A stretch of 39,232 nt of DNA from an uncultured Methanobrevibacter sp. (GTDB taxonomy: Archaea > Methanobacteriota > Methanobacteria > Methanobacteriales > Methanobacteriaceae): the NCBI RefSeq assembly GCF_937898925.1, contig NZ_CALDKF010000090.1, positions 1-39,232 of the forward strand. Direction: 5' to 3'. Position numbers and translations under genes: made by a program. Each line of letters opens with the position of its first letter. Within the stretch, counting starts at the first letter, position 1. Shown in pieces: positions 8,436 to 15,732 of this stretch. The notes under the pieces were generated by a model, which saw only the letters and a program-made list of their open reading frames with translations, had not been told where the DNA came from and did no database searches.

Positions 8436-9020
8436 ATGTCTAAAAAAGTTAATTTAAAACCAAGGGCAATGATGTATCCCTCTCCTGCAGTTATTGCCTC
8501 TGCTTATGATGAAAATGGAAAAGCAGATGCATGCACACTTGCATTTGCTGCAATGTGTAGCCATCACCCTCCAGCAGTGATGATTGCAATCAATTCAACC
8601 GCCAAGCGAAAAACACTTAAAAGCATATTGGAAAAAGAGGAGTTTGTTTTAGGTTTCCCAACAGTAGACCAAGTTGCAGAAACAGATTACATTGGAATGG
8701 CATCAGGATACGATGTGGATAAGCTTGAGAAGGTAGGTTTCACTACAACTAAAGCTAAAGAAGTCAATGCACCAATAATAAATGAAATGAAAGTATCAGT
8801 TGAATGTAAAGTCATGAATATTGTTGAAGTGGGCAGCCATACTCAAATAACTGGAGAAATTGTAAACATTCAAGCAGATGAAGACGTAATAGGAGAAAAG
8901 GGAAAAGTTGATTTGAAATTGCTTAATCCAATAGTTTATGATGATGTTTTATATGACTATCTTGAAGTTGGAGACAAAATAGCTGATGCATTCAATGTAG
9001 GAGTTAAGTTTAGAAAATAA
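8436..9020 (+). CDS. Flavin reductase-like (FMN-binding split-barrel) protein
   Basis: The 194-residue protein belongs to the flavin reductase-like/flavoredoxin domain family. The N-terminal PSPAVIASAYDENGKADACTL and CSHHPPAVMIAINSTAKRKT segments (about residues 13-60) match the flavin-binding split barrel, and FVLGFPTVDQVAETD follows the usual second half. Members bind FMN and either reduce free flavin or carry electrons in anaerobic redox chains. GGGGTT lies eight bases before the ATG. It follows the NifX-like gene in the same direction and its end is convergent with the glutamate-cysteine ligase cluster, separated by an A-rich 96-nt spacer. Confidence 0.85.
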   Translation: MSKKVNLKPRAMMYPSPAVIASAYDENGKADACTLAFAAMCSHHPPAVMIAINSTAKRKTLKSILEKEEFVLGFPTVDQVAETDYIGMASGYDVDKLEKVGFTTTKAKEVNAPIINEMKVSVECKVMNIVEVGSHTQITGEIVNIQADEDVIGEKGKVDLKLLNPIVYDDVLYDYLEVGDKIADAFNVGVKFRK

Positions 9021-9116
9021 ATTAAGAGAAAAAATTAAAAAATAAAAAATAAAAATAGAGATTAAAAATAGAAATTTAAATTCTGATTAAAAAAATAAAA
9101 ATTAAATATTAAAGAA

Positions 9117-10559
9117 CTATTTTTCAGCCCCTTGAAGAGCAATAGGAACATAATCCTTAAACCGTTCATCATCCAACAAGTCTGTATTTTCCAAAAGATA
9201 CTTGCTTGTTATCTTATTGATTTTAGACAATTTTATTTGGCTATCGATATAACCTTCTTCTTTAATCAATCTAATGAGACCCTTTCCATATGTCAAGGAA
9301 GGATCTACAATCCTTTGCCTCATTGAATCAATAAGTGAACGACTGCCAATTCCTAATGTTCTGCACATATCATCAATTTCATCAAGAATTCTCAATCCCC
9401 ACTCTTCCAAACTGATTTCCTCACCATCTTTAAGCAATTTCATATTATAATCATATGCAGCTTCAGCAGTCATTTCCTCATTGTAAAGAGCTTCTTCTTG
9501 CCAATTTTCATAATCTGATTCTTCAGCAATCAAGGTATAAATGAGGAACAAATGAAGGAAATCCATGTCTTTTTTTATTAAACCGCATTTATAAAATGGG
9601 TTGATGTCTAAAGTTCTCACTTCAAGATACTGAATTCCATCATTTCTTAAAGATGAAAGAAGGTCACTTGGATCTTTAGGCTTTAATCTGATTTGAGTAT
9701 ATAACTCCTTAGCTTGGGATAAATGGCCTTCATCAATGAAAGACTGAACATCCCTAGCAAATTCATCTACAGAATTGTAACTAGGATATAAATGCTCTAA
9801 ATTCTTATACCCACATGATGCATTCCTGAATGAAGGGCCCCTTTCACTATAAACCCCTCCACGATTATCGCTATTTTCCATCAATTTTGTACATTCTGGA
9901 GTGAAGGTATTGTGAGCTGCAACAGAACATCCTGTAAGGTAAATTATAAGCCAAACATAACGAATGTAATTTCTTGATATCTTTAGATAAAGCCTATTCT
10001 TAAATTCCTTATAGGAAATCCTTGAATCCTCATCACTCTCAATCTCACTGATATCCAAATTCTCATATAATTTTTCTATCAGTTCTTCCTTAAATGAAAA
10101 GTTAAAATGAATGCCTGAAATCAATTGCTTTCTAAGACCATATTTTTTAGCCAATCCTTTTCTATATTCCATTGACTCTTCTGCTAATTCTCTGCCTTTA
10201 TATTTTGCAATTGGAATTTCGCTTGAATCCGGAAGGATGCAAGGCAATGACTGGAACCATAGGAACTCATCATCATCCAAAGAGCTGTTGACCAAATCTG
10301 ACATGAATGAGAAGAATGAAAAGGCTTCATCGATTGTATCAAATGTTGGAGTGATGATCTCTATTTGGCTTTCTGAGAAATCTGTTGTTATGTAAGGATT
10401 TGATAATTTGTTTCCAAATATTTCAGGGTGTGGACTAAGTGAGAGCTCTCCATTTTCACGAACTCTTAATCCTTCCCACTCTATACCAAAAGAGCCTTGT
10501 TTTAAGTCCTCTGAACTTGCATTCTTATGCAATTGAGATAAATTGAATATCCTATCCAT
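9117..10559 (-). CDS. Glutamate-cysteine ligase family protein, GshA/GshF N-terminal type
   Basis: The 480 residues resemble the gamma-glutamylcysteine ligase of E. coli GshA and the N-terminal part of bifunctional GshF. Visible signatures are FGIEWEGLRV (24-33, metal-binding glutamates), TTDFSESQIEIITP (58-71), SGIHFNFSF near 148-156, ASCGYKN near 247, and YLEVRTLDINPF near 315-326. The reaction would be ATP-dependent joining of the glutamate gamma-carboxyl to cysteine or a related amine. It lacks the ATP-grasp glutathione synthetase half of GshF, so full glutathione is not expected from this protein. It starts 18 nt after the stop of a second, different ligase-family gene and has its own AAAGGTG site, so the two are surely co-transcribed. 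Such genes are uncommon in methanogens; transfer from Firmicutes-like bacteria is plausible but unproven. Confidence 0.8.
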   Translation of the reverse strand: MDRIFNLSQLHKNASSEDLKQGSFGIEWEGLRVRENGELSLSPHPEIFGNKLSNPYITTDFSESQIEIITPTFDTIDEAFSFFSFMSDLVNSSLDDDEFLWFQSLPCILPDSSEIPIAKYKGRELAEESMEYRKGLAKKYGLRKQLISGIHFNFSFKEELIEKLYENLDISEIESDEDSRISYKEFKNRLYLKISRNYIRYVWLIIYLTGCSVAAHNTFTPECTKLMENSDNRGGVYSERGPSFRNASCGYKNLEHLYPSYNSVDEFARDVQSFIDEGHLSQAKELYTQIRLKPKDPSDLLSSLRNDGIQYLEVRTLDINPFYKCGLIKKDMDFLHLFLIYTLIAEESDYENWQEEALYNEEMTAEAAYDYNMKLLKDGEEISLEEWGLRILDEIDDMCRTLGIGSRSLIDSMRQRIVDPSLTYGKGLIRLIKEEGYIDSQIKLSKINKITSKYLLENTDLLDDERFKDYVPIALQGAEK

Positions 10560-10577
10560 TTTATCACACCTTTTATC

Positions 10578-11978
10578 CTATAAATCACCATAATCCTTAA
10601 TGATTTTTTCTAAACTTATTCCTTCTTTCAATGAATCCAATATCCTTTTTCCAGGATTTGTTCTCTCATTTACATTTTTGTATAATGATTCTAAAAAGAT
10701 TTCCTCACCGAGACCTCTTTCTTTCAATCCATCTTTTGCCAAATCCAAAACATCTCTTGCAAGACCATACAATTCATCCTTATCGATTGAACTTGGAATT
10801 TCAGTCCTTATTAATAATTTACGAAGCTCTGTACTGTTATAACAATCGTGAAATACTGGAGCGTAAAAAAATAACTTTTCCAGTTCATTGGTCTTATTTT
10901 TTAAGCCTACATGAAAAGCTGCAACAGACATGGAGTCCTTGATAGGTTGAGTGCAAACACTTCTATACTCAAGGGTTCCTCTAAAAGTCAAATTAATAAA
11001 CTTAAATGCCCTTAGATATTCAATATCATCTAAAGATGGCTTAAACTCAATGTTCCTATAAGATCCTTTGCAATAGCATTCACCTACAATGGAATCACTA
11101 TTAAAATAATCCTTTAAAGGCATTGAAGGGAAATTAATGTAAATTCCATCCCTCATTACACAGTAAATGTTTAAGGATTCAAGATAGGAAACCAATTCTT
11201 GAATACTGTCAAATTCAATATCATACATTCCAATATTATGAGGATTGATTCCATGAGTGCTATACTCCCATAGGTTATCCCTAAAGCAAACATAATCCTC
11301 ATTATCCTCTAAAAGGACTGAATTTGAAAAGATCAACGCTTTAATCGGCTCCAATTTAGAGAATACATTTATGTTTTCAATCAAATCATCATATGGAACA
11401 TCCAATTGAACCTGAGATGCACTGGAGAACATGCCGTATCCAGGATAATCATGGAAATACATCAATGAATCTGAATAATTGTCTGCTGACTTCAAATGAT
11501 TATAAAGCATCAAGTATCTTTCACTTGGAATTGGAATTTCATTATTGTATTTTCTATAAGGGTTTATTCCCATACCGCTCAATGTGTGATTATGCCTTTC
11601 AAACTCTTCCTTGATGAAGCTGTAATATTCACTGAATCTTTCATTGATGGTAAATAAGTCCTCTTCCTTACCCATTGCAAATTCAATATTGTTATAGGAA
11701 CAGTCATAACATACAACATCATCGTTTTCACGATTTCTTAAAGCATAGACATTGCCATCATAATCTATGCCTTCAACTTCAAAAGAATTGAAATGATTCT
11801 TAAATGATTCAGTTACACGATGAACTATATCAAAATCCACCGCTTCCTTATTAAGGTTTATTATTGGAACTTCAATTTCTATTCCAATATACTCCTTTTT
11901 AGATTTTTTAGTAGATTCCAGAAACATCTGACAGATCTTTTCCCTTATCATTTCATCTGTAATTGCATCATCTACCAT
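10578..11978 (-). CDS. Glutamate-cysteine ligase family 2-like (GCS2/EgtA-like) protein
   Basis: This 466-residue protein is only distantly similar to its neighbour and looks like the GCS2 branch that includes plant-type ligases, YbdK and EgtA. Motifs: YIGIEIEVPII at 30-40 (active-site glutamates 34 and 36), GMGINPYRKY near 142-151, ASQVQLDVPY near 189-198, RDNLWEYSTHGINP near 240-253 and NLTFRGTLEYRSVCTQP near 333-349. The family activates a glutamate gamma-carboxyl with ATP and ligates it to an amine, often cysteine. ATG 11978 follows GGAGTTG. Two ligase families side by side suggest two successive or alternative gamma-glutamylations; the substrates are unknown. Confidence 0.72.
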   Translation of the reverse strand: MVDDAITDEMIREKICQMFLESTKKSKKEYIGIEIEVPIINLNKEAVDFDIVHRVTESFKNHFNSFEVEGIDYDGNVYALRNRENDDVVCYDCSYNNIEFAMGKEEDLFTINERFSEYYSFIKEEFERHNHTLSGMGINPYRKYNNEIPIPSERYLMLYNHLKSADNYSDSLMYFHDYPGYGMFSSASQVQLDVPYDDLIENINVFSKLEPIKALIFSNSVLLEDNEDYVCFRDNLWEYSTHGINPHNIGMYDIEFDSIQELVSYLESLNIYCVMRDGIYINFPSMPLKDYFNSDSIVGECYCKGSYRNIEFKPSLDDIEYLRAFKFINLTFRGTLEYRSVCTQPIKDSMSVAAFHVGLKNKTNELEKLFFYAPVFHDCYNSTELRKLLIRTEIPSSIDKDELYGLARDVLDLAKDGLKERGLGEEIFLESLYKNVNERTNPGKRILDSLKEGISLEKIIKDYGDL

Positions 11979-12002
11979 TTAATCAACTCCAATTCCAATT
12001 TA

Positions 12003-12024
12003 ATTATTCCCAAAAAAGAATAAT
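12003..12024 (-). promoter_or_regulatory. Inverted repeat in the leader of the ligase pair
   Basis: ATTATTC (12003-12009) and GAATAAT (12018-12024) form a perfect 7-bp inverted repeat around an A-rich 8-nt spacer, 25 nt upstream of the start codon of the GCS2-like gene. It could be an operator or a weak leader hairpin; its position between promoter and SD is suggestive only. Confidence 0.3.
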
Positions 12025-12092
12025 GTTAATTTCTAAAACATCTAAATTTTCCAATAAATCATCAAAATCCCAAATAATGGGCATCACTAAAC

Positions 12093-12110
12093 ATTCATGA
12101 AAACATGAAT
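12093..12110 (-). terminator. Short hairpin just after the amidotransferase gene
   Basis: ATTCATG (12093-12099) and CATGAAT (12104-12110) pair perfectly around a 4-nt loop, four bases past the end of the amidotransferase gene at 12115. No long T-run follows on the minus strand, so termination here is uncertain and read-through into the ligase genes is possible. Confidence 0.35.
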
Positions 12111-12114
12111 ATGA

Positions 12115-12918
12115 TTACCACACATTTTCCTCTTCAACATCACTATTTAAAGTGCTGGCAAAATTCTCAATAAATTTAAGCTGCTCTTCAGTTTCAACAT
12201 ATTCAAATGAATGAGGTTTTGCCTTAAATAATAATTCTCCATCTGAAAAGGAAATTACAGTATTTAACGGCACATCTTTCCAATCATTTGAATCTAAAGC
12301 TTGAGTTGAAAAGAAAACACCATTTTCAGTTTTCAAATAGCATAAGGAATTTCTATAATTTGTGTGAACATACATCTGTTCACCATCATAAACAATTAGA
12401 TTTAATTTATTAGATAAAGCCATAAAGCTTATCAAGTCAGAAACTATGTCAAATCTTTCTTTCAAGCTTAAAGGTTCACCTTTAAATGCTTCAAACTTGT
12501 TTATCAAGTCAACAATAGCTAGAAGAATTCTTTCAGAGTCTGTTTCTCCCTCTTCCTCAGTGCGGTATTTACATAAGTCAGGGCAGTCAAAAACAGTCCC
12601 ATTATGTATAAGAGTCCATCTTCTACCTGCATTGTCTTTTTTAACGAAAGGATGGCAATTGTAAAAGTCCTTCACACCAATAGTGCCTAGGCGAATGTGT
12701 GCTAAAGCATTTTTAGAAACAATCGGATTCAATAGAATATTTCCTAGCATGACACTGCTTCTGGCTTTTACAGGCTCTTTGAATACACTGTATTTATCTG
12801 AATCTAAAATAGCCAATCCCCAACCGTGAGGATGTTCTTCACAATGACTATAAAACTCTCTTAGATAATCATTAAGCTCTTCTTCCTTTGATGAACTAAA
12901 TCCAAAGATCTCACACAT
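12115..12918 (-). CDS. Class II glutamine amidotransferase (YafJ/EgtC-like Ntn hydrolase)
   Basis: The 267-residue product begins MCEIFGFSS, so removal of Met exposes the nucleophilic N-terminal Cys typical of class II amidotransferases. Further signatures are HPHGWGLA (near 33-40), AHIRLGTIG (near 77-85), CHPFV (near 92) and LIHNGTV (near 109-115). There is no fused synthetase domain, as in the stand-alone YafJ/EgtC group; EgtC removes a gamma-glutamyl group in ergothioneine synthesis. The frame is open 16 codons further up, but Cys must follow the initiator Met and AAAGGAGGT stands seven bases before ATG 12918, settling the start. It lies 136 nt upstream of, and in line with, the two gamma-glutamyl ligase genes. 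A role as the gamma-glutamyl hydrolase of that cluster is inference. Confidence 0.85.
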   Translation of the reverse strand: MCEIFGFSSSKEEELNDYLREFYSHCEEHPHGWGLAILDSDKYSVFKEPVKARSSVMLGNILLNPIVSKNALAHIRLGTIGVKDFYNCHPFVKKDNAGRRWTLIHNGTVFDCPDLCKYRTEEEGETDSERILLAIVDLINKFEAFKGEPLSLKERFDIVSDLISFMALSNKLNLIVYDGEQMYVHTNYRNSLCYLKTENGVFFSTQALDSNDWKDVPLNTVISFSDGELLFKAKPHSFEYVETEEQLKFIENFASTLNSDVEEENVW

Positions 12919-12974
12919 TTTTTTACCTCCTTTCATTTTTTTTATAAAACAAATTAATAGAAACATAAAAGTTT

Positions 12975-12990
12975 TATAACAATCGTTATA
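12975..12990 (-). promoter_or_regulatory. Operator-like palindrome in the amidotransferase promoter
   Basis: TATAAC-AATC-GTTATA is a perfect 6-bp inverted repeat with a 4-nt spacer, 57 nt upstream of the start codon. A TATA-like AATATAAAAAATATAA stretch on the minus strand lies immediately upstream of it, so the repeat would fall at about the transcription start, a typical repressor position. Sites of similar look are used by metal or redox regulators, but no regulator can be named. Confidence 0.4.
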
Positions 12991-13257
12991 TTTTTTATAT
13001 TATTTAAATGTTTTAGTATTAAACCAGAATAATAAGAAAATTTTTTAAACATTTTCTAGAAATATACTGGAAACAAATTGGAATATTGAAATATTTTCAA
13101 AAATATATAAAGATATGTTTAAAAATATTTTAGAGTATAATAAAAATATGTTAAATATATCTTATAAATATAGCATAAAAAATTAACTAAATACACAAAA
13201 ATATTAACTAAATACACTAAAAATAAAAATTAGATAAAAATTATAATATTAAAAATA

Positions 13258-13265
13258 TTTATATA
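13258..13265 (+). promoter_or_regulatory. TATA box of the candidate structured RNA
   Basis: TTTATATA preceded by an A-rich BRE-like stretch predicts transcription starting roughly 25 nt downstream, near 13287-13290. No open reading frame starts there, and the first stem of the candidate RNA begins at 13296. Confidence 0.45.
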
Positions 13266-13289
13266 CTATAAAAATCATAACTAACAATA

Positions 13290-13506
13290 ACCTTTATGGG
13301 CGGGTTTTAAACTTATTTAAAACTTTTATGATATTATTTTAATTTAAATGGATTGATTCCAGAGCAGGTAAATTATAGATTATAAAAATTATTAGCTTAT
13401 AATCAAATTTTATAACTATTTTTGTATCTATTTTTGATATAAGGCCACTTCAGATATCTAAAGTGACATGAGCCCATTGACCTGTGATTTTAATATTATA
13501 TTTTTT
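13290..13506 (+). ncRNA. Candidate structured non-coding RNA (unknown family)
   Basis: Between a TATA box (13258-13265) and a T-rich stretch (TTTTTT at 13501-13506) lie several stems: a closing helix ATGGGC (13296-13301) with GCCCAT (13472-13477); hairpin GTTTTAAA-CTTA-TTTAAAAC (13304-13323, perfect 8 bp); hairpin GATTATAA/TTATAATC (13378-13404, perfect 8 bp, 11-nt loop); hairpin CACTT...AAGTG around AGATATCT (13446-13465, 20-nt near-palindrome with one mismatch). CAGGT (13365-13369) could pair with ACCTG (13480-13484) across the closing helix as a pseudoknot. The 13441-13486 part is clearly more GC-rich than the flanks. I do not see conserved RNase P, SRP or C/D box elements. A long leader of rps3ae is the main alternative. 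Function unknown. Confidence 0.4.
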
Positions 13507-13567
13507 ATTTCATCTAATGATTATTCATCATGAGATCAATAAGCATTGGATTTAAAAAAACTTATAT

Positions 13568-13622
13568 CATAGCTAGATTTCTATCCTATTTTATATTATA
13601 TTATAGTTTAGCCATAGCTATG
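13568..13622 (+). promoter_or_regulatory. Repeated CATAGCTA elements before rps3ae
   Basis: CATAGCTA stands at 13568-13575 and the palindrome CATAGCTATG at 13613-13622, so the outer arms also form an 8-bp inverted repeat. Between them is a TATA-rich stretch (TTTTATATTATATTATAG, about 13589-13606) that could be the rps3ae promoter, giving a leader of roughly 70 nt. A regulatory role is speculative. Confidence 0.3.
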
Positions 13623-13698
13623 TTTTATCTTAAATAAAAACAAAATACAATTATTCTAAAAAATAATTACGTCAAAAATATAGAGAGGAATGATATAA

Positions 13699-14277
13699 AT
13701 GGCAAAGAAACAAAGACGTAGAGTACGTGACACTTGGAAAGAAAAATCTTGGTACACCATTAAAACTCCTGTAGCATTCGGAGACAAAGAAATCGGTACC
13801 ACCCCTGCAAGAGACCCTGAACTTGTATACGGAAGAACTGTAGAAGTAACCATGAGAGAATTAACCGGTGACTTCTCTAAACAATACATCAAATTACAAT
13901 TTGAAGTAAATGATGTAAACGGAAACATCGCAAACACTAAATTCACTGGACACAAAACCACTACTGATTACGTAAGAAGTATGATCAGAAGAGGAACCAG
14001 TAGAATCGATGCTCCTGTTATCGTAACTACCCAAGATGATCGTAAATTAAAACTCCATGTATTAGCTGTAACTACCAGAAGAGCAAAATCTTCCCAACAA
14101 AAATACATGAGAGAAACCATTAACGAACTAGTTACTAAAGTAGCTTCAGAAAAAACCTTTGATGAACTCGTAGAAAACTCTGTAAACGGTAGATTAGCTT
14201 CTGAAATTTACCACAAAGCTAAAAAGATCTATCCTCTTAAAAGAGTGGAAATCATCAAAAGTAAAGTATTAGAATAA
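13699..14277 (+). CDS. rps3ae: 30S ribosomal protein S3Ae (eS1)
   Basis: The 192-residue protein matches archaeal/eukaryotic S3Ae (eS1), absent from bacteria. It opens with a basic MAKKQRRRVRDTWKEKSWY, followed by KTPVAFGDKEIGTTPARDPE, YGRTVEVTMRELTGDFSKQ and the conserved GHKTTTDYVRSMIRRGTSRI segment near residues 88-107. It binds the 30S platform near the mRNA exit. Codon choice (uniform GAA, GTA, ACC, AAA use) is that of a highly expressed gene. It is a single-gene unit with a long non-coding region upstream and a T-rich stretch directly after the stop that can act as an archaeal terminator. Confidence 0.98.
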   Translation: MAKKQRRRVRDTWKEKSWYTIKTPVAFGDKEIGTTPARDPELVYGRTVEVTMRELTGDFSKQYIKLQFEVNDVNGNIANTKFTGHKTTTDYVRSMIRRGTSRIDAPVIVTTQDDRKLKLHVLAVTTRRAKSSQQKYMRETINELVTKVASEKTFDELVENSVNGRLASEIYHKAKKIYPLKRVEIIKSKVLE

Positions 14278-14627
14278 ATTTTCTAATATTTTATTTTCTT
14301 TTTTTATTTACTATTTTAACTATTTTTCATATCCTAATTTTACAGTATTTTTTTGAATTTAAACTATTTTTAACAATATTTACATGTTTTTAACTGATTT
14401 TACTCAAATTATTATTTAAAAAAGCCAATTAAAAGCAAAAACTATTTAAATAAGGAAGAATATTTTATTAAATAAATAAAAACATTTAATAAAAATTAGA
14501 AACTAAATAATAACTAAGAATAATTAAATTAAGTTTTTGAATAAATTTTTAAAAAGAATTTATTAAAATAAATAAATTAAATAAATAAAATTAATTAAAC
14601 TTAATAATTACTTATAGAAGTGATTCT
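14278..14627. other. Intergenic region rps3ae to DUF92
   Basis: This 350-nt AT-rich region begins with a T-rich tract after rps3ae (about 14279-14330) that probably ends its transcript. A BRE/TATA-like AAAAACTATTTAAATAAGG at about 14437-14455 may serve the downstream gene. I see no coding sequence or RNA in it. Confidence 0.5.
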
Positions 14628-15326
14628 ATGCATGAAGCATTTGTAATAAATTGGGGATATGTCATACTTCTGTTTATTTTAGGTGGAATAAGCTATAAAA
14701 GAAAAAGCTTAGACTTATTAGGTTCCCTTATAATGATATTTATGGGAATTACAATCATCTTTTCAGCAGGAGTGCCATGGTTCATTTTAATCGTCCTGTT
14801 CTTTGGTTTAAGCATATTTGCCACACGCTTTTCAAAACCATACAAGAAGGAAATCGGACAATATGAAAAGACAAGAACTGCAAAGAATGTAATCTCAAAT
14901 GGATTGGTTGCTTTTCTAATGGCAGCATTTGGAAGCTATTATCTTCCTTTAGCAGGAGGATTCATTGGAGCAGTTGCTACAGCTACAGCAGATACATTAG
15001 CTAGTGAAATAGGCGTTCTTCAAGAACCTCGCTTAATAACCACTTTCAAGAAAGTGCCTCCTGGAACTGATGGTGCAATATCTATTTTAGGAACTTCCGC
15101 AGCAATTGTAGGTGCAGGAATAATTGGAATTGCTTCATTCTTATTAGGGGTCATTTCAGATCCTTTAATAGCTATTAAGATTTCAGTTATCTCAGGAACT
15201 TTAGGTTGCTTTATTGACAGTATCCTTGGGGCAGTTCTCGAGAGAAGACATTACATAAACAATGAACATGTCAACTTGCTTGCTACCATCTGTGGGGCAA
15301 TCATTGGTATCATTTCTGTAATGTAA
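14628..15326 (+). CDS. DUF92 / TIGR00297 family integral membrane protein
   Basis: The 232-residue protein has about six hydrophobic segments and the conserved pattern of the DUF92 family: TRFSKPYKKEIGQYEKTRTAKNV in the first loop (residues about 65-87), GAVATATADTLASEIG (about 116-131), and FKKVPPGTDGAISILGT (about 142-158) containing the conserved PPGTDGA. The plant member VTE6 is a phytyl-phosphate kinase, so an isoprenoid phosphate kinase or cytidylyltransferase-like role at the membrane is possible for archaea, where isoprenoid alcohols could be salvaged for lipids; this is extrapolation. ATG 14628 has a GAAGTGATT site. It is a monocistronic unit. Confidence 0.85.
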   Translation: MHEAFVINWGYVILLFILGGISYKRKSLDLLGSLIMIFMGITIIFSAGVPWFILIVLFFGLSIFATRFSKPYKKEIGQYEKTRTAKNVISNGLVAFLMAAFGSYYLPLAGGFIGAVATATADTLASEIGVLQEPRLITTFKKVPPGTDGAISILGTSAAIVGAGIIGIASFLLGVISDPLIAIKISVISGTLGCFIDSILGAVLERRHYINNEHVNLLATICGAIIGIISVM

Positions 15327-15732
15327 AAACTTTAATTTTTTCATTTTTTAAACATTTTAACTCTTTTTTTCAAAACTTTTTTTAATTTTTATTTAAAAGA
15401 TATTTTAAAAGATATTTTAAAAGATATTTTATAAAGTAATATTTAATATTTTAAGTTTTTTCTCAATTTTACTTAATACAAATAAAATTTCAACTACTTT
15501 TTCAAGTTTTTTAAAAAAATATCCACTAAAATAAAAACAAATTTTATAAGCATATAAATTCATATATTTTATTAATAGTAAATATTAATTGATTTAATAT
15601 TACTTTTTAAATATTCAGATATTTATTCAAATCGAAAATAAAAATTTTAATGAAAAATTAGAATTTTAATAAAAAATTAAAAATTAAATAAATAACTTTA
15701 TTTCTATTTCAATTTATTGTGATGGTGAAAAT
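15327..15732. other. Intergenic region DUF92 to apgM
   Basis: The 406-nt region is almost entirely A/T. It opens with a T-rich terminator-like tract, contains a three-copy tandem repeat at 15395-15430 and a TATA-like CATATAAAT at about 15551-15559. I see no gene. Confidence 0.5.
15395..15430 (+). repeat. Three-copy tandem 12-mer
   Basis: AAAAGATATTTT is repeated exactly three times head to tail (15395-15406, 15407-15418, 15419-15430). It is in phase with about one helical turn, but probably a replication-slippage product in AT-rich DNA. Confidence 0.9.

Noticed and set aside
13290..13506. RNase P or SRP RNA
   Set aside because: I could not find the conserved core elements of either RNA, and the length and stems do not fit; kept only as a candidate of unknown family.
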